Source of the DNA: an uncultured Paracoccaceae bacterium
GTDB taxonomy: Bacteria > Pseudomonadota > Alphaproteobacteria > Rhodobacterales > Rhodobacteraceae
Length of the DNA: 34,773 nt
Assembly (NCBI GenBank): GCA_947489705.1
Contig: CANLEQ010000031.1
Span: 1 to 34,773 of the forward strand
Direction of reading: 5' to 3'
Numbering within the stretch: position 1 is the stretch's first letter; each line of letters opens with the position of its first letter. The notes under the pieces were generated by a model. It was given only the letters and a program-made list of their open reading frames with translations, made no database searches and was not told where the DNA came from. The position numbers and the translations under genes were made by a program. Shown here in pieces: positions 1 through 7,813 of the stretch.

Positions 1-42
1 CTCGCTCATCGGCATCATGCCGATCTTGCGCGGATCATCCAC
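1..42 (-). CDS. possible 5' end of a gene leaving the window (14 codons)
   Basis: Read leftwards from a GTG at 42-40, the minus strand is open to the window edge and encodes VDDPRKIGMMPMSE. An AAGGG about 7 bases upstream of the GTG would serve as ribosome binding site. Fourteen residues are too few to name a family, and the run could be chance. If real, the gene is divergent from the copper-protein genes to its right, and the roughly 170 bases between would hold both promoters. The 110-residue reading frame on the same strand across 15-347 is in another frame, is rich in Arg and Pro, and looks like a shadow. Confidence 0.25.
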   Translation of the reverse strand, partial: MDDPRKIGMMPMSE

Positions 43-214
43 TCAAAACCCTTGTTCAGTTTCCCCGAGCCACCACTACGAACCGGGACTACGCCAAAGC
101 AGTCAATGGTTAGGGCCGTTGGTGTAAGGTGCCGGCCACCGCATCGTCTCCGTCCCCGTGACGCGGCAATTGTGCCTCTTTCCGCAGCCGCGCGATTGGT
201 GCATGACGGGGGCC

Positions 215-556
215 ATGAACGCCCGCCCGATCCATGCCGTGCTGGTCCTGACGCTGATCCTGGCGGGGGCCGTCTCGGCGGCGCTGATGTCGCCCGATCG
301 CGATGCCGCCGCGCGGACGGCGTCGCTGGCGGCACTTGGAGCCGCATCGTCCGATCTCTGCCTCGCTTCGGAGGGGGCGGCCGATCACCGCTGTCCGTTC
401 TGTCACCTTCTGCCCGATCCGCCGTGGATCCGCGCCGCGCAGGCCGTGGCGCTGGTCCTGCCGGGGGCGGAGGTGCCGTCGTCGGCCGACCTCGTGCACG
501 GGCCGCGCGCCCTGCGGGGCGACCGGCCGGTCCGCGCGCCGCCCGTCCGGATCTGA
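215..556 (+). CDS. small secreted/anchored hypothetical protein with CPFC motif (DUF2946-like)
   Basis: A 113-residue protein. It opens with an N-terminal hydrophobic segment (about residues 7-24, AVLVLTLILAGAVSAAL) that acts as signal peptide or anchor, followed by a CPFCHLLPDPP motif in the middle and an Arg/Pro-rich end. This resembles small DUF2946-type proteins often found beside copper-handling genes; I infer this from the motif and from the PCu(A)C and Sco genes that follow. ATG 215 is preferred because a G-rich stretch precedes it; ATG 203 and GTG 158 are in frame and possible. A hairpin with a T-rich tail follows, so it may be transcribed partly on its own. Its exact biochemical role is unknown; the paired cysteines could bind metal. 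Confidence 0.6.
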   Translation: MNARPIHAVLVLTLILAGAVSAALMSPDRDAAARTASLAALGAASSDLCLASEGAADHRCPFCHLLPDPPWIRAAQAVALVLPGAEVPSSADLVHGPRALRGDRPVRAPPVRI

Positions 557-573
557 TCCCCGACCTGATTCCC

Positions 574-612
574 GCCCCGGTGCGTCGCGCCGGACGGGGC
601 CCTTCCTTTTTA
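574..612 (+). terminator. probable intrinsic terminator after the CPFC protein gene
   Basis: GCCCCG at 574-579 pairs with CGGGGC at 595-600, and the hairpin is followed by CCTTCCTTTTT. The stem interior is imperfect. It lies between the small CPFC gene and the PCu(A)C gene, so it could attenuate readthrough. Confidence 0.5.
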
Positions 613-663
613 GGTTATCGGCCGCGCCCCATGGCGCACGCATTCGGACAAACGGACCCAGAC

Positions 664-1230
664 ATGACATTCACCAGATCCCTTCTCGCCGTCGCGGCCC
701 TGTCGCTCCCGGCGCCTGCCGCCATCGCCTGCGCGGCGCATGCCGAGGCATCGCACGCCGCGATCACCCTGGCCGCGTCGCATGGCGACGACCACGAGAT
801 GGCGCGCGGCGCCAGCGCCGTCGAGGCGGGCGCGCTGACAATCACCGGCGCGTTCTCGCGTGCGACCCTGCCCAATGCGCCGGTCGGCGGCGGCTACATG
901 ACGATCAGCAATTCCGGCGATACCGACGATCGGCTGCTCTCGGTGAGCTCGACCGTCTCGGGCCGCGCGGAGCTGCACGAGATGCAGATGGAGGGCGATG
1001 TGATGCGGATGCGCGCGCTCGACGACGGCCTGCCGATCCCGGCGGGCGAAACGGTCGAGCTTCGTCCCGGCGGCTATCACATCATGTTCACGGACCTTCT
1101 GGCCCCGCTCGTCGCGGGCGAGATCGCGCAGGTCACCCTGACCTTCGAGCAGGCGGGCGAGGTGAGCGTTCCGCTCGCCATCGCCGACACGGATGCCACC
1201 GGCGTCATGGAACACGGGGGGACGCATTGA
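664..1230 (+). CDS. PCu(A)C family periplasmic copper chaperone
   Basis: A 188-residue protein with a Sec signal peptide (residues 1 to about 27, ending near ACAAHA). A His-rich stretch (HGDDHEM, about 40-46) comes next, then the DUF461/PCu(A)C domain from about residue 55. Likely Cu(I) ligands are H105, M107, M114/M116 and the HIM pair H139/M141. PCu(A)C proteins carry periplasmic copper to the CuA or CuB site of cytochrome c oxidase, often together with Sco proteins. ATG 664 is chosen because it gives a clean signal peptide; ATG 630 in the same frame adds a non-hydrophobic leader. The stop overlaps the next gene's start by one base (TGATG), which implies translational coupling to the Sco1-like gene. 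Confidence 0.88.
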   Translation: MTFTRSLLAVAALSLPAPAAIACAAHAEASHAAITLAASHGDDHEMARGASAVEAGALTITGAFSRATLPNAPVGGGYMTISNSGDTDDRLLSVSSTVSGRAELHEMQMEGDVMRMRALDDGLPIPAGETVELRPGGYHIMFTDLLAPLVAGEIAQVTLTFEQAGEVSVPLAIADTDATGVMEHGGTH

Positions 1231-1826
1231 TGGCGGGCCGTCTCAGACCGGTCATCCTGGCGCTCTGGGCGCTGGTCGCGATGGCGGTCCTCGGTCTTCT
1301 CTGGCTGCGCGTGGTCGAGCCGCGGATGACGGCGGAGGTCGGCGACACGATCGGCAAGGGCGACTACGAGCTCGTCACGACCGATGGCGGAACCTTCACC
1401 GAAGAGACGCTGGAAGGCACGCCCTCGGCCGTGTTCTTTGGCTTCACCCATTGCCCCGACGTCTGCCCCACCACGCTGGCCGATGCCGCGGAGTGGCAGG
1501 AGGCGATGGCCGAGGAGGGCGAGGATCTGCGCGTCTTCTTCGTCACCGTCGATCCCGAGCGCGACACGACCGAGATCATGCGCGACTATGTCTCGTGGGC
1601 GCCGGGCGTCACCGGCGTCACCGGATCGCCCGAGGCCGTCGAAGAGGCGATCGCCGATTTCCGCATCTATGCGCGCAGGGTGCCGCTCGAGGGCGGCGGC
1701 TACAGCATGGACCATTCGTCGAGCGTGCTGCTCTTCGACGCGAACGGCGATCTCTTCGAGCCGCTCGGCTATGGCGAGGGGATCGACCGGGCGACCGACA
1801 AGCTGAGGCGTCTCTTCGCCTTGTGA
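1230..1826 (+). CDS. SCO1/SenC family copper-binding thioredoxin-fold protein
   Basis: A 198-residue protein anchored by one N-terminal membrane helix (about residues 8-29), with the domain facing the periplasm. The Sco copper site is intact: CPDVC gives C75 and C79, and H162 lies in MDHSS. The motif FFVTVDPERD is also typical. Sco proteins deliver copper to, or reduce the thiols of, the CuA site in cytochrome c oxidase subunit II. The gene is coupled to the PCu(A)C chaperone by a TGATG overlap, and the pair fits the two-protein route for CuA assembly. A perfect hairpin follows the stop. Confidence 0.93.
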   Translation: MAGRLRPVILALWALVAMAVLGLLWLRVVEPRMTAEVGDTIGKGDYELVTTDGGTFTEETLEGTPSAVFFGFTHCPDVCPTTLADAAEWQEAMAEEGEDLRVFFVTVDPERDTTEIMRDYVSWAPGVTGVTGSPEAVEEAIADFRIYARRVPLEGGGYSMDHSSSVLLFDANGDLFEPLGYGEGIDRATDKLRRLFAL

Positions 1827-1834
1827 CGCGCGGG

Positions 1835-1867
1835 CATCCGGGGCGTGTGCTCAGTCCGCCCCGGATG
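1835..1867. terminator. perfect inverted repeat shared by convergent Sco and galM genes
   Basis: CATCCGGGGCG at 1835-1845 and CGCCCCGGATG at 1857-1867 form an 11-bp perfect stem with an 11-base loop. It lies 8 bases past the Sco stop. The galM stop codon (1851-1853, minus strand) sits in the loop. It lacks a T-tract, but its position suggests a two-way terminator or 3'-end stabiliser. Confidence 0.6.
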
Positions 1868-2852
1868 TGAATGCGAACCGCGACCTCTGTTCGTAGACGT
1901 CGCCGGGCCGCAGCAGGATCGACGGAAAGGCGTCGTGGGTCGCCGCGTCGGGCCAGTGCTGCGGTTCGAAGGCGAGGGCCGCGAATGTCGGGTAGGGGCG
2001 ACCGTGGATCGTGTCGTCCTCGACCTCGAAACTGCCGAAGCCGAAGACCTGCAGGCCCGGCGCCGTGGTCGAGATGGTGAGCGAGAGGCCGGAGGGGCCG
2101 GTCAGCCGCGCCGCTTCGGTCATCTCGCGCGGCGCGTCGGCGAGACAGAAATTGTGGTCGAGCTTGGGGGCGGTGCCGCTGTCGAGCGTGACCTCGTCGC
2201 GGAAATCGTAGGGCGTGCCCGCCACGTTCGCGATCTCGCCCGTCGGCAGATTGTCGTCGGTGGTGGGCAGGTAGCGATCCGCGGCGATGCGGAGGCGCTG
2301 ACCGCTCCAGTCGCCGGGGGGCTGCATCGTCCAGTAGCCGTGGCTCGCGAGGTTGATCAGCGTCGGCGCATCCGTCGAGGCCCGCAATTCCAGCGTCAGC
2401 GCGGCACCGTCGAGCGCATAGGTCGCCTCGATCCGGCGCTTGCCCGGAAACCCGCCCTCGCCGTCGGGCAGGTCGAGCGCGAAGGTCACGCTGGTCTCGT
2501 CGCGATCGGCCACGCGCCAGATCTTGAGATGCGTCGCGGCCGAGCCGCCATGCAGCGTGTGCAGCCCGTCCTGGTTGGCGTCGAAGCGGTAGTCCCGGCC
2601 GTCGATCTCGGCGCGGGCATCGCGGATACGATTGGCGACGGGCCCCATGATCGCGCCGAAATGCGCCATCACCCCCTCGTAGTCGCGCGGCGAGCGCCCG
2701 CCGAGCGTCAGCGGAAAGTCCACGCCCGCGAGGCGCACGTCCTGGATCAGCGCGCCCAGCGTCAGAAGGCTCACCTCGAGCGTTCCGTTCGAAAGCGTGA
2801 TGCGGTCGACGGCGCGCCCGTCAGACAAAGTTCCGAAACCGGTCATACCCAT
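1851..2852 (-). CDS. galM: aldose 1-epimerase (mutarotase)
   Basis: A 333-residue protein of full family length that interconverts alpha and beta anomers of galactose, glucose or similar aldoses in the cytoplasm. Conserved landmarks are GPVANRI (N74, R75), LHGG (H101), the catalytic His in NLASHGYW (H171), and the catalytic Glu near E296 in FEPQHWPDA. It is the last gene of the run dgoK-dgoA-SMP-30-galM, 55 bases after the lactonase. In that setting it would supply the anomer used by a sugar dehydrogenase ahead of the lactonase. An ATG at 2846 (third codon) is an alternative start. Confidence 0.92.
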   Translation of the reverse strand: MGMTGFGTLSDGRAVDRITLSNGTLEVSLLTLGALIQDVRLAGVDFPLTLGGRSPRDYEGVMAHFGAIMGPVANRIRDARAEIDGRDYRFDANQDGLHTLHGGSAATHLKIWRVADRDETSVTFALDLPDGEGGFPGKRRIEATYALDGAALTLELRASTDAPTLINLASHGYWTMQPPGDWSGQRLRIAADRYLPTTDDNLPTGEIANVAGTPYDFRDEVTLDSGTAPKLDHNFCLADAPREMTEAARLTGPSGLSLTISTTAPGLQVFGFGSFEVEDDTIHGRPYPTFAALAFEPQHWPDAATHDAFPSILLRPGDVYEQRSRFAFTSGAD

Positions 2853-2907
2853 GATCCCTCCGGGAAATGATGTTGCGGCGCGTCACGGCGCCCTTGAATG
2901 TCGGACC

Positions 2908-3783
2908 CTAGAGGATCACGCGATGTTCGGCCTGACCGCGCGCATCGGTCTTTACCGCGAATGTCATGCCGTGCCCGTCCTCGAGGCCGACCTCGGGCTC
3001 GGGCAATCCGACCATCGCAGAGGTGACGAAGAGCGTCGAGAGATCCGGGCCGCCCAGGGCGGGGCAGGTCGTCTGCGACGCCGGCAGTTCGACCGTCTGG
3101 AGAAGCTCGGCCTGCGGCGAATAGCACGCGACGCGCCCGCTGCCCCATTGCGCGGACCAGAGATTACCGTCGCTGTCGCAGACCGCGCCGTCGGGGAAAT
3201 AGGGCGTCCCGCGCAGGTCGAGCCAGGTTTCGGGCTTGTCCTCGGGCCAGCCGTCGTCGCCGAGCCGCCACGTCATGATCATCTGCGTCGGCGTGTCGGT
3301 GAAATAGGCCCTGTCGCGATCCGGCGAAAAGCAGATCGCGTTGCCGATGCTCATCCCGCCCTTGAGCCGGCGCAGCTCGCCGCGATGATACCGGTAGAGG
3401 CTTCCAGTGCCCACGCTCTTGTCGAGGCCCATGGTCGAGATCCAGAAGCCGCCCGCGGGATCGGCCCGCCCGTCATTCGGTCGATTGTCGGGCATGTCGG
3501 CCTCGAGCGGGCAGATCGTCTCGCGCGCATCGGTCTCGATGTCGAGCAGGGTCAGGTCCTCGCGCGTCGCGACCAGGAGATGCGTGCGGTCGACCCAGGC
3601 CAGCGTCGAGACGTAGCTCTCGAAATTCCACGAGAGCAGCTCGTCGCCCGCGCGCGACAGGACCCGGCTCGACAGGATGTCGCACCAGAAGAGCTGTTCG
3701 CGTTCGGGATGCCAGAGCGCCCCTTCGCCCAAAAGGCAGCGCGTCGTGTCGTGGATTTCGGGTTGGCCGGTGCGGTAGGTCAT
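2908..3783 (-). CDS. SMP-30/gluconolactonase family sugar lactonase
   Basis: A 291-residue six-bladed beta-propeller enzyme that hydrolyses aldonolactones to aldonic acids. The divalent-metal ligands of the SMP-30 family are visible: E20 (LGEGALW), N103 (DNRPNDGR), N148 (SIGNAICFSPD) and D198 (FPDGAVCD). Its ATG overlaps the dgoA stop by four bases (ATGA), so it is in the same operon. Neighbouring dgoA and dgoK suggest the lactone is galactonolactone, although gluconolactone or arabinonolactone cannot be excluded from sequence alone. Confidence 0.9.
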   Translation of the reverse strand: MTYRTGQPEIHDTTRCLLGEGALWHPEREQLFWCDILSSRVLSRAGDELLSWNFESYVSTLAWVDRTHLLVATREDLTLLDIETDARETICPLEADMPDNRPNDGRADPAGGFWISTMGLDKSVGTGSLYRYHRGELRRLKGGMSIGNAICFSPDRDRAYFTDTPTQMIMTWRLGDDGWPEDKPETWLDLRGTPYFPDGAVCDSDGNLWSAQWGSGRVACYSPQAELLQTVELPASQTTCPALGGPDLSTLFVTSAMVGLPEPEVGLEDGHGMTFAVKTDARGQAEHRVIL

Positions 3784-4385
3784 TGGATCACCTCGTCATA
3801 GGCCGCGACCATGTCGCGCGCGCGTGCGGCGACGTCGGAGGCGGCATCGCCCGGACGGTAGAGCGCGCTGCCGATGCCGAAGCCCGAGGCGCCCGCCCGG
3901 ACCCATTCGGCGAAGTTCTCCGGCCCCACGCCGCCCACCATGAAGACCTGCGTCTCGATCGGCAGCACGGCGCGCAGCGCCTTGAGCCCCTCGGGGCCCA
4001 TCTGGAAGGCCGGAAAGACCTTGAGCCCGGTCGCGCCTGCCTGCAGCGCCGCGAAACATTCCGACGGCGTGAGGACGCCGGGATAGCTCTCGAGGTCCAG
4101 GCTGCGGGTATGCGCCACGACTTCCGCGTCGAAGCAGGGCGACACGACCATGCGTCCGCCCGCCTCCCGCACCGCGTCGACCTGCCCGGTGGCGAGCACG
4201 GTCCCGGCGCCGATCTGCGCCTCGTGCCCGAATTCGGTCGCCATCGTGCGGATCGAGGTCAGCGGATCGGGGGAGTTAAGCGGCACCTCGATCCGGGTGA
4301 TCCCGGCATCAATCAACCCCCGCGCCACGGCCGAGGCCTCGCTCGGGTCGATCCCGCGCAAGATGGCGATGAGTTGGCGGCTCAT
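3780..4385 (-). CDS. dgoA: 2-dehydro-3-deoxy-6-phosphogalactonate aldolase
   Basis: A 201-residue protein of the KDPG/KDPGal aldolase family, class I, folding as a TIM barrel. The Schiff-base lysine is K122 in LKVFPAF, and E33 in RIEVPLNSPD is the general acid/base. It cleaves 2-keto-3-deoxy-6-phosphogalactonate to pyruvate and glyceraldehyde 3-phosphate. Assignment to the galactonate rather than the gluconate branch rests on the adjacent kinase dgoK. The frame stays open far upstream, but ATG 4385 is correct because the family N-terminus (SRQLIAILRG) begins there and it overlaps the dgoK stop by four bases. Confidence 0.9.
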   Translation of the reverse strand: MSRQLIAILRGIDPSEASAVARGLIDAGITRIEVPLNSPDPLTSIRTMATEFGHEAQIGAGTVLATGQVDAVREAGGRMVVSPCFDAEVVAHTRSLDLESYPGVLTPSECFAALQAGATGLKVFPAFQMGPEGLKALRAVLPIETQVFMVGGVGPENFAEWVRAGASGFGIGSALYRPGDAASDVAARARDMVAAYDEVIQ

Positions 4386-5284
4386 GATGGGTCTCCCTTG
4401 ATCGTGCGCCAGGCGGCGGTCAGGCCGCGCAACGTCAGCGCTTCGCCGCGCGTGCGCAGGACCTGGCATCCCTGCATCCCGAGCGCGGTCGCGTAATGTC
4501 CCGCCAGCGTGGCGTCGCCGATCAGAGCGACCGGCATACCGAGCCAATAGGGTTTCGCCGCCGCAAGTTCCGCCCCGATCAGCAGTCCGGACAGGCGCGC
4601 ATGCGCCGCCGCCTGGGAAAGATCGGCCAGAAGCCCCTCGGCGCGGATGGAAAAGAGTTTCGCGGCCAGCGATTCGGGTCGGCTGAGCGTGTCGGACAGG
4701 CCGGCTTCGAATGCGTCCTCGTCCCATCCGTCGCCGACCGAATGGCGCAGGACGGTATGGCGCGACAGCGCCGCGAAAAGCTCGCCGGTCATCATGGTGC
4801 GGAACGACACGACTTCTCCCGCGCTGACCTGCACCCATTTCGAATGGCTGCCGGGCAGGCAGATCGCGCCGTCGAATTCGGGGTTGAGGGCGAGGAACCC
4901 GGCGATCTGGGTCTCCTCGCCGCGCATCACGTCGGCAGGCGACGCCTGGCTCAGCCCGGGCAGGATGCGCAGATCGAGGCGCGGATCGGCCGTATCGACG
5001 CGTGCCACCCGCTCCGGAAGGGGGGCGGCCGGAACCGCGCGATAGCCGGCATCCGCCCATCCCTGCCGCGCGCCGACCATGCCGCAGGCGACGACGTGCG
5101 TGGCCTCCGCGACGTTCCAGCCGGCGATCATCTTCAGGAACGCGCCCTCGAACGCGTCGGGCGCGAGCTCTCCCATGCCGGGGCCGCGCGGCGCCTCGGC
5201 GATCACCTCCGCGCCCGACATCGCCCAGGCCCGGGCATGGGTCGTACCCCAATCGACCGCGATCCAGTCCGGTTGTATCGTCAT
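4382..5284 (-). CDS. dgoK: 2-dehydro-3-deoxygalactonokinase
   Basis: A 300-residue DgoK family sugar kinase that phosphorylates 2-keto-3-deoxygalactonate at C6. The N-terminal ATPase-fold motif AVDWGTTHARAW (D11) and the substrate-region motif CLPGSHSKWVQV are as expected, and MTGELFAALSRHTVL is characteristic of the family. It precedes dgoA with an ATGA overlap, so the pair catalyses consecutive steps of the DeLey-Doudoroff galactose pathway. A galactonate dehydratase (dgoD) and a galactose dehydrogenase are not in this window. The aminotransferase gene upstream lies 73 bases away on the same strand and may or may not be cotranscribed. Confidence 0.92.
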   Translation of the reverse strand: MTIQPDWIAVDWGTTHARAWAMSGAEVIAEAPRGPGMGELAPDAFEGAFLKMIAGWNVAEATHVVACGMVGARQGWADAGYRAVPAAPLPERVARVDTADPRLDLRILPGLSQASPADVMRGEETQIAGFLALNPEFDGAICLPGSHSKWVQVSAGEVVSFRTMMTGELFAALSRHTVLRHSVGDGWDEDAFEAGLSDTLSRPESLAAKLFSIRAEGLLADLSQAAAHARLSGLLIGAELAAAKPYWLGMPVALIGDATLAGHYATALGMQGCQVLRTRGEALTLRGLTAAWRTIKGDPS

Positions 5285-5357
5285 CTGTCCCTCGCCGGGT
5301 CATGGAGATTGGCGCGCGGACGGCCATGCCGCCGCGCCGCGCGCGAGGCCGGTCGGC

Positions 5358-6761
5358 TCAGCCCAGGATCCGGGTCAGCGCCTGGTCGACGGCATCGGTG
5401 ATCTGGTCGATCTCGTCGGCCGTCGCGATCAGGCCGGGGCTGAAGCACAGCGTGTTGTTGCGCCCCGGCACCGAGCGGTTGGTCGCCCCGATGATGACGC
5501 CCTGGGCCATGCAATCCTTGACGATGGCCTGAACCTTCGGCTCGGGCAGGACCTCGCGCGTGTCGCGGTTGGCGACCAGTTCCGCCCCGAGAAACAGGCC
5601 CTTGCCCCGCACGTTGCCGATCGCCGCGTGCTTGTCGGCAAGCGCCTCGAGATTTCCGATCATCCGCTCCGACATGGCGTTGACGTTCGCGAGAAGATCC
5701 TCCTCCTCGATGATCGCCATGTTCTCGAGCGCCGCGGCGGGCCCGGCGGTGCAGCCGCCGAAGGTCGAGATGTCGCGGAAATAGTTCAGCGGATCGCCGT
5801 CGTCGTCGCGGAACATCTCGAAGACCGCATCGGTGGTGACGCAGCACGAGATCGCGGCGTACCCGCTGGCTACGCCCTTGGCCATCGTCACGATGTCGGG
5901 CTTCACGCCGTATTGCTGATAGCCGAACCAGGTGCCGGTCCGACCCACGCCGCACACGACCTCGTCGATGATCAGCAGGATGTCGTGCTTGCGGCAGATC
6001 TCCTGCACCCGCTCCCAATAGCCCTCGGGCGGCGGGATGACGCCGCCGCCGGCCGTCACGGGCTCGAGGCAGAGCGCGCCGACCGTGTCGGGCCCCTCGC
6101 GCAGGATCACGTCCTCGATGAGGTCGGCCGCGGCCCGCCCGAAATCGGCACCCGAGAGATGCCCGAGGCCAAGCTCGTCCTTGCGGTATTCGAGGCAATG
6201 CGGCACCTCGACGAAGCCGGGCGCGAAGGGGCCGTATTGCGCGTTGCGCTCCTGCTGGCCGCCGGCCGAGAGACAGCCGATCGTGGTGCCGTGATAGTCG
6301 CGGTCGCGGTAGAGGATCTTGTGCTTGGCGCCGCCATACCGCTTGTGCGCGATCTGGCGGACGATCTTGAAGGCCTTCTCGTTCGCCTCGGAGCCGGAAT
6401 TGGAATAATAGACGCGGCTCAGGCCCGGCATCTTCTCGATCAGGCGTTCCGCGAAGCGCGCGCCCGGGATCGAGCCCAGAGATCCGCCGAAGAAGTTCAT
6501 CTTGACGAGCTGGTCGCGCACCGCGTCGGCGATCCGCTCGCGCCCGTAGCCTACATTGACGGTCCAGACGCCGCCCGACACGGCGTCGAGATGCTCCTTG
6601 CCGGTGATGTCCCAGAGCTTGAGGCCCTTGCCCTCCACGATGATGCGCGGGTCGATATCCGCATCGAGATAGGGGGCATGCTGGGTCAGATGGTGCCAGA
6701 CATGACGGCGATCCGCCTCGATCACGTCGCGCGGGTCGTTCACCTGGAAGGGAAGGGTCAT
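5358..6761 (-). CDS. tpa: class III PLP aminotransferase, probable taurine:pyruvate aminotransferase
   Basis: A 467-residue fold-type I omega-aminotransferase. Landmarks are SGSEANE (122-128, phosphate binding), D266 in LIIDEVVCGVGRTG, and the PLP lysine K295 in TMAKGVASGY. The N-terminal HVWHHLTQH (20-28) is a signature I associate with taurine:pyruvate aminotransferases, which convert taurine and pyruvate to sulfoacetaldehyde and alanine. No xsc, tauR or tau transporter gene is adjacent, so a related omega-amino substrate remains possible. ATG 6761 is chosen because a GGAGG (minus strand; plus 6770-6774) lies 8 bases upstream. The open frame continues further upstream without family-like sequence. 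Confidence 0.8.
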   Translation of the reverse strand: MTLPFQVNDPRDVIEADRRHVWHHLTQHAPYLDADIDPRIIVEGKGLKLWDITGKEHLDAVSGGVWTVNVGYGRERIADAVRDQLVKMNFFGGSLGSIPGARFAERLIEKMPGLSRVYYSNSGSEANEKAFKIVRQIAHKRYGGAKHKILYRDRDYHGTTIGCLSAGGQQERNAQYGPFAPGFVEVPHCLEYRKDELGLGHLSGADFGRAAADLIEDVILREGPDTVGALCLEPVTAGGGVIPPPEGYWERVQEICRKHDILLIIDEVVCGVGRTGTWFGYQQYGVKPDIVTMAKGVASGYAAISCCVTTDAVFEMFRDDDGDPLNYFRDISTFGGCTAGPAAALENMAIIEEEDLLANVNAMSERMIGNLEALADKHAAIGNVRGKGLFLGAELVANRDTREVLPEPKVQAIVKDCMAQGVIIGATNRSVPGRNNTLCFSPGLIATADEIDQITDAVDQALTRILG

Positions 6762-7009
6762 GGGCTGTGCCTCCGATTGTGCCAGAAGGGCGCGATGCCG
6801 GCCGCGGACGGAATCCACCTCTTGGCGCGACGCTACATCACGTCGAAGGACAGGACCAGTTTGATCTTGGGGTCCGACGCGCCCGGCAGGTTCCGTTTGG
6901 TGAATCGCTCCGCCTCGGCTATGTCCTGTCCGGACATTCGGCGCCCGCCGCCGCCACCGAGGACACGCCCCATGGCCGCAGTTCCACGACACGTCCCGAG
7001 GCTGCGCGC
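6762..7009. promoter_or_regulatory. divergent control region between tpa-like gene and membrane protein gene
   Basis: A gene-free 248-base interval that must hold promoters for both directions. GGACAGGAC (6848-6856) and GTCCTGTCC (6923-6931) are inverted copies of one 9-mer, 66 bases apart. The right copy overlaps a 10-bp palindrome, TGTCCGGACA (6927-6936). These could be sites for a dimeric regulator. They do not match the CTGGAC-type direct repeats I recall for TauR. No clear -35/-10 pair was seen. Confidence 0.35.
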
Positions 7010-7813
7010 ATGCGGGTGACGGCGGTGCTGATCGTTGTGGCGATCCTCGCCGCCGGCGTCGCGCTTTTCGCGCGCGACAATCCGCTCGTCACCCGCGCGC
7101 AGGGTTACGCCGAGACCGTCGCGACGAATGCCGCGGCGACCTACGTGACGCTCAGGACGCTCAACGCGTTCCTCTCGACCGCGCAGGAGGTCGAGGTGGG
7201 CGGATCGCTCTTCGTGTCGGGCAACGTGCAGCCTCTCAAGGTGCTGGAGCCGATCGACGACACGGTCGAACGCGTGGCCGGCGCGATCTTCGTGGTGATG
7301 GCCGCGACCGGGTTGCTCGCCGTGGCGCTGGGCCCCGTCGGGGTCGGCGGCTGGGTGCTGGTGGCGCTGGCCTGCGCGATCGCGCTCATCGAACGGGGGG
7401 TGGGCCGCTCGCCGGGGGTGTCGCGCCCGCTCCTGATCTATGGCGGGTTCCTGGCACTCGCCCTGCCGCTGGCCTTCGTGCTGGCCGCGACCGTCGCCGA
7501 CGCGATGACGGATGCCGTCTGGCTCAGGCATCAGGCGATCATCGCCGAGATCACCCGCGGCATCGCCGAGGTCGCCGAGACCGGCACCGGCGAGGAGGAG
7601 GGGGGATGGATCGTCACCCTGATCGAACCGTTGGGCTCGATCGGCGAGTACCGCGATTTCGCCACCGGGGTCTATGGCCGGGCGGACGAACTCGTGGCGA
7701 GCTTCGTGATGATCCTGGCGGTGTTCCTCTTCAAGATCTTCGTCCTGCCGCTCCTGGTCCTCGGCGGCTTCTTCGTCGCCGCCCGGCATCTCGCCCGCAG
7801 GGCCACCCCCTAG
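7010..7813 (+). CDS. unknown multi-spanning membrane protein
   Basis: A 267-residue protein with about four or five hydrophobic segments: N-terminal (residues 4-19), a pair near 84-122, one near 138-160, and one near the C-terminus (about 235-258). The N-terminal half has a soluble, probably periplasmic stretch containing RTLNAFLSTAQEVEVGGSLFVS and VLEPIDDTVERVAG. I recall similar motifs in uncharacterised membrane proteins of other Proteobacteria and cyanobacteria but can give no function. ATG 7010 is chosen because the upstream in-frame sequence is Pro/Arg-rich and lies in the divergent promoter region. Its TAG stop overlaps the convergent pseudogene's TAG in a shared CTAG. Confidence 0.75.
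   Translation: MRVTAVLIVVAILAAGVALFARDNPLVTRAQGYAETVATNAAATYVTLRTLNAFLSTAQEVEVGGSLFVSGNVQPLKVLEPIDDTVERVAGAIFVVMAATGLLAVALGPVGVGGWVLVALACAIALIERGVGRSPGVSRPLLIYGGFLALALPLAFVLAATVADAMTDAVWLRHQAIIAEITRGIAEVAETGTGEEEGGWIVTLIEPLGSIGEYRDFATGVYGRADELVASFVMILAVFLFKIFVLPLLVLGGFFVAARHLARRATP

Noticed and set aside
15-347. 110-residue minus-strand frame at the window start
   Set aside because: Arg/Pro-rich, overlaps the signal-peptide part of the CPFC gene, and shows no recognisable protein features.
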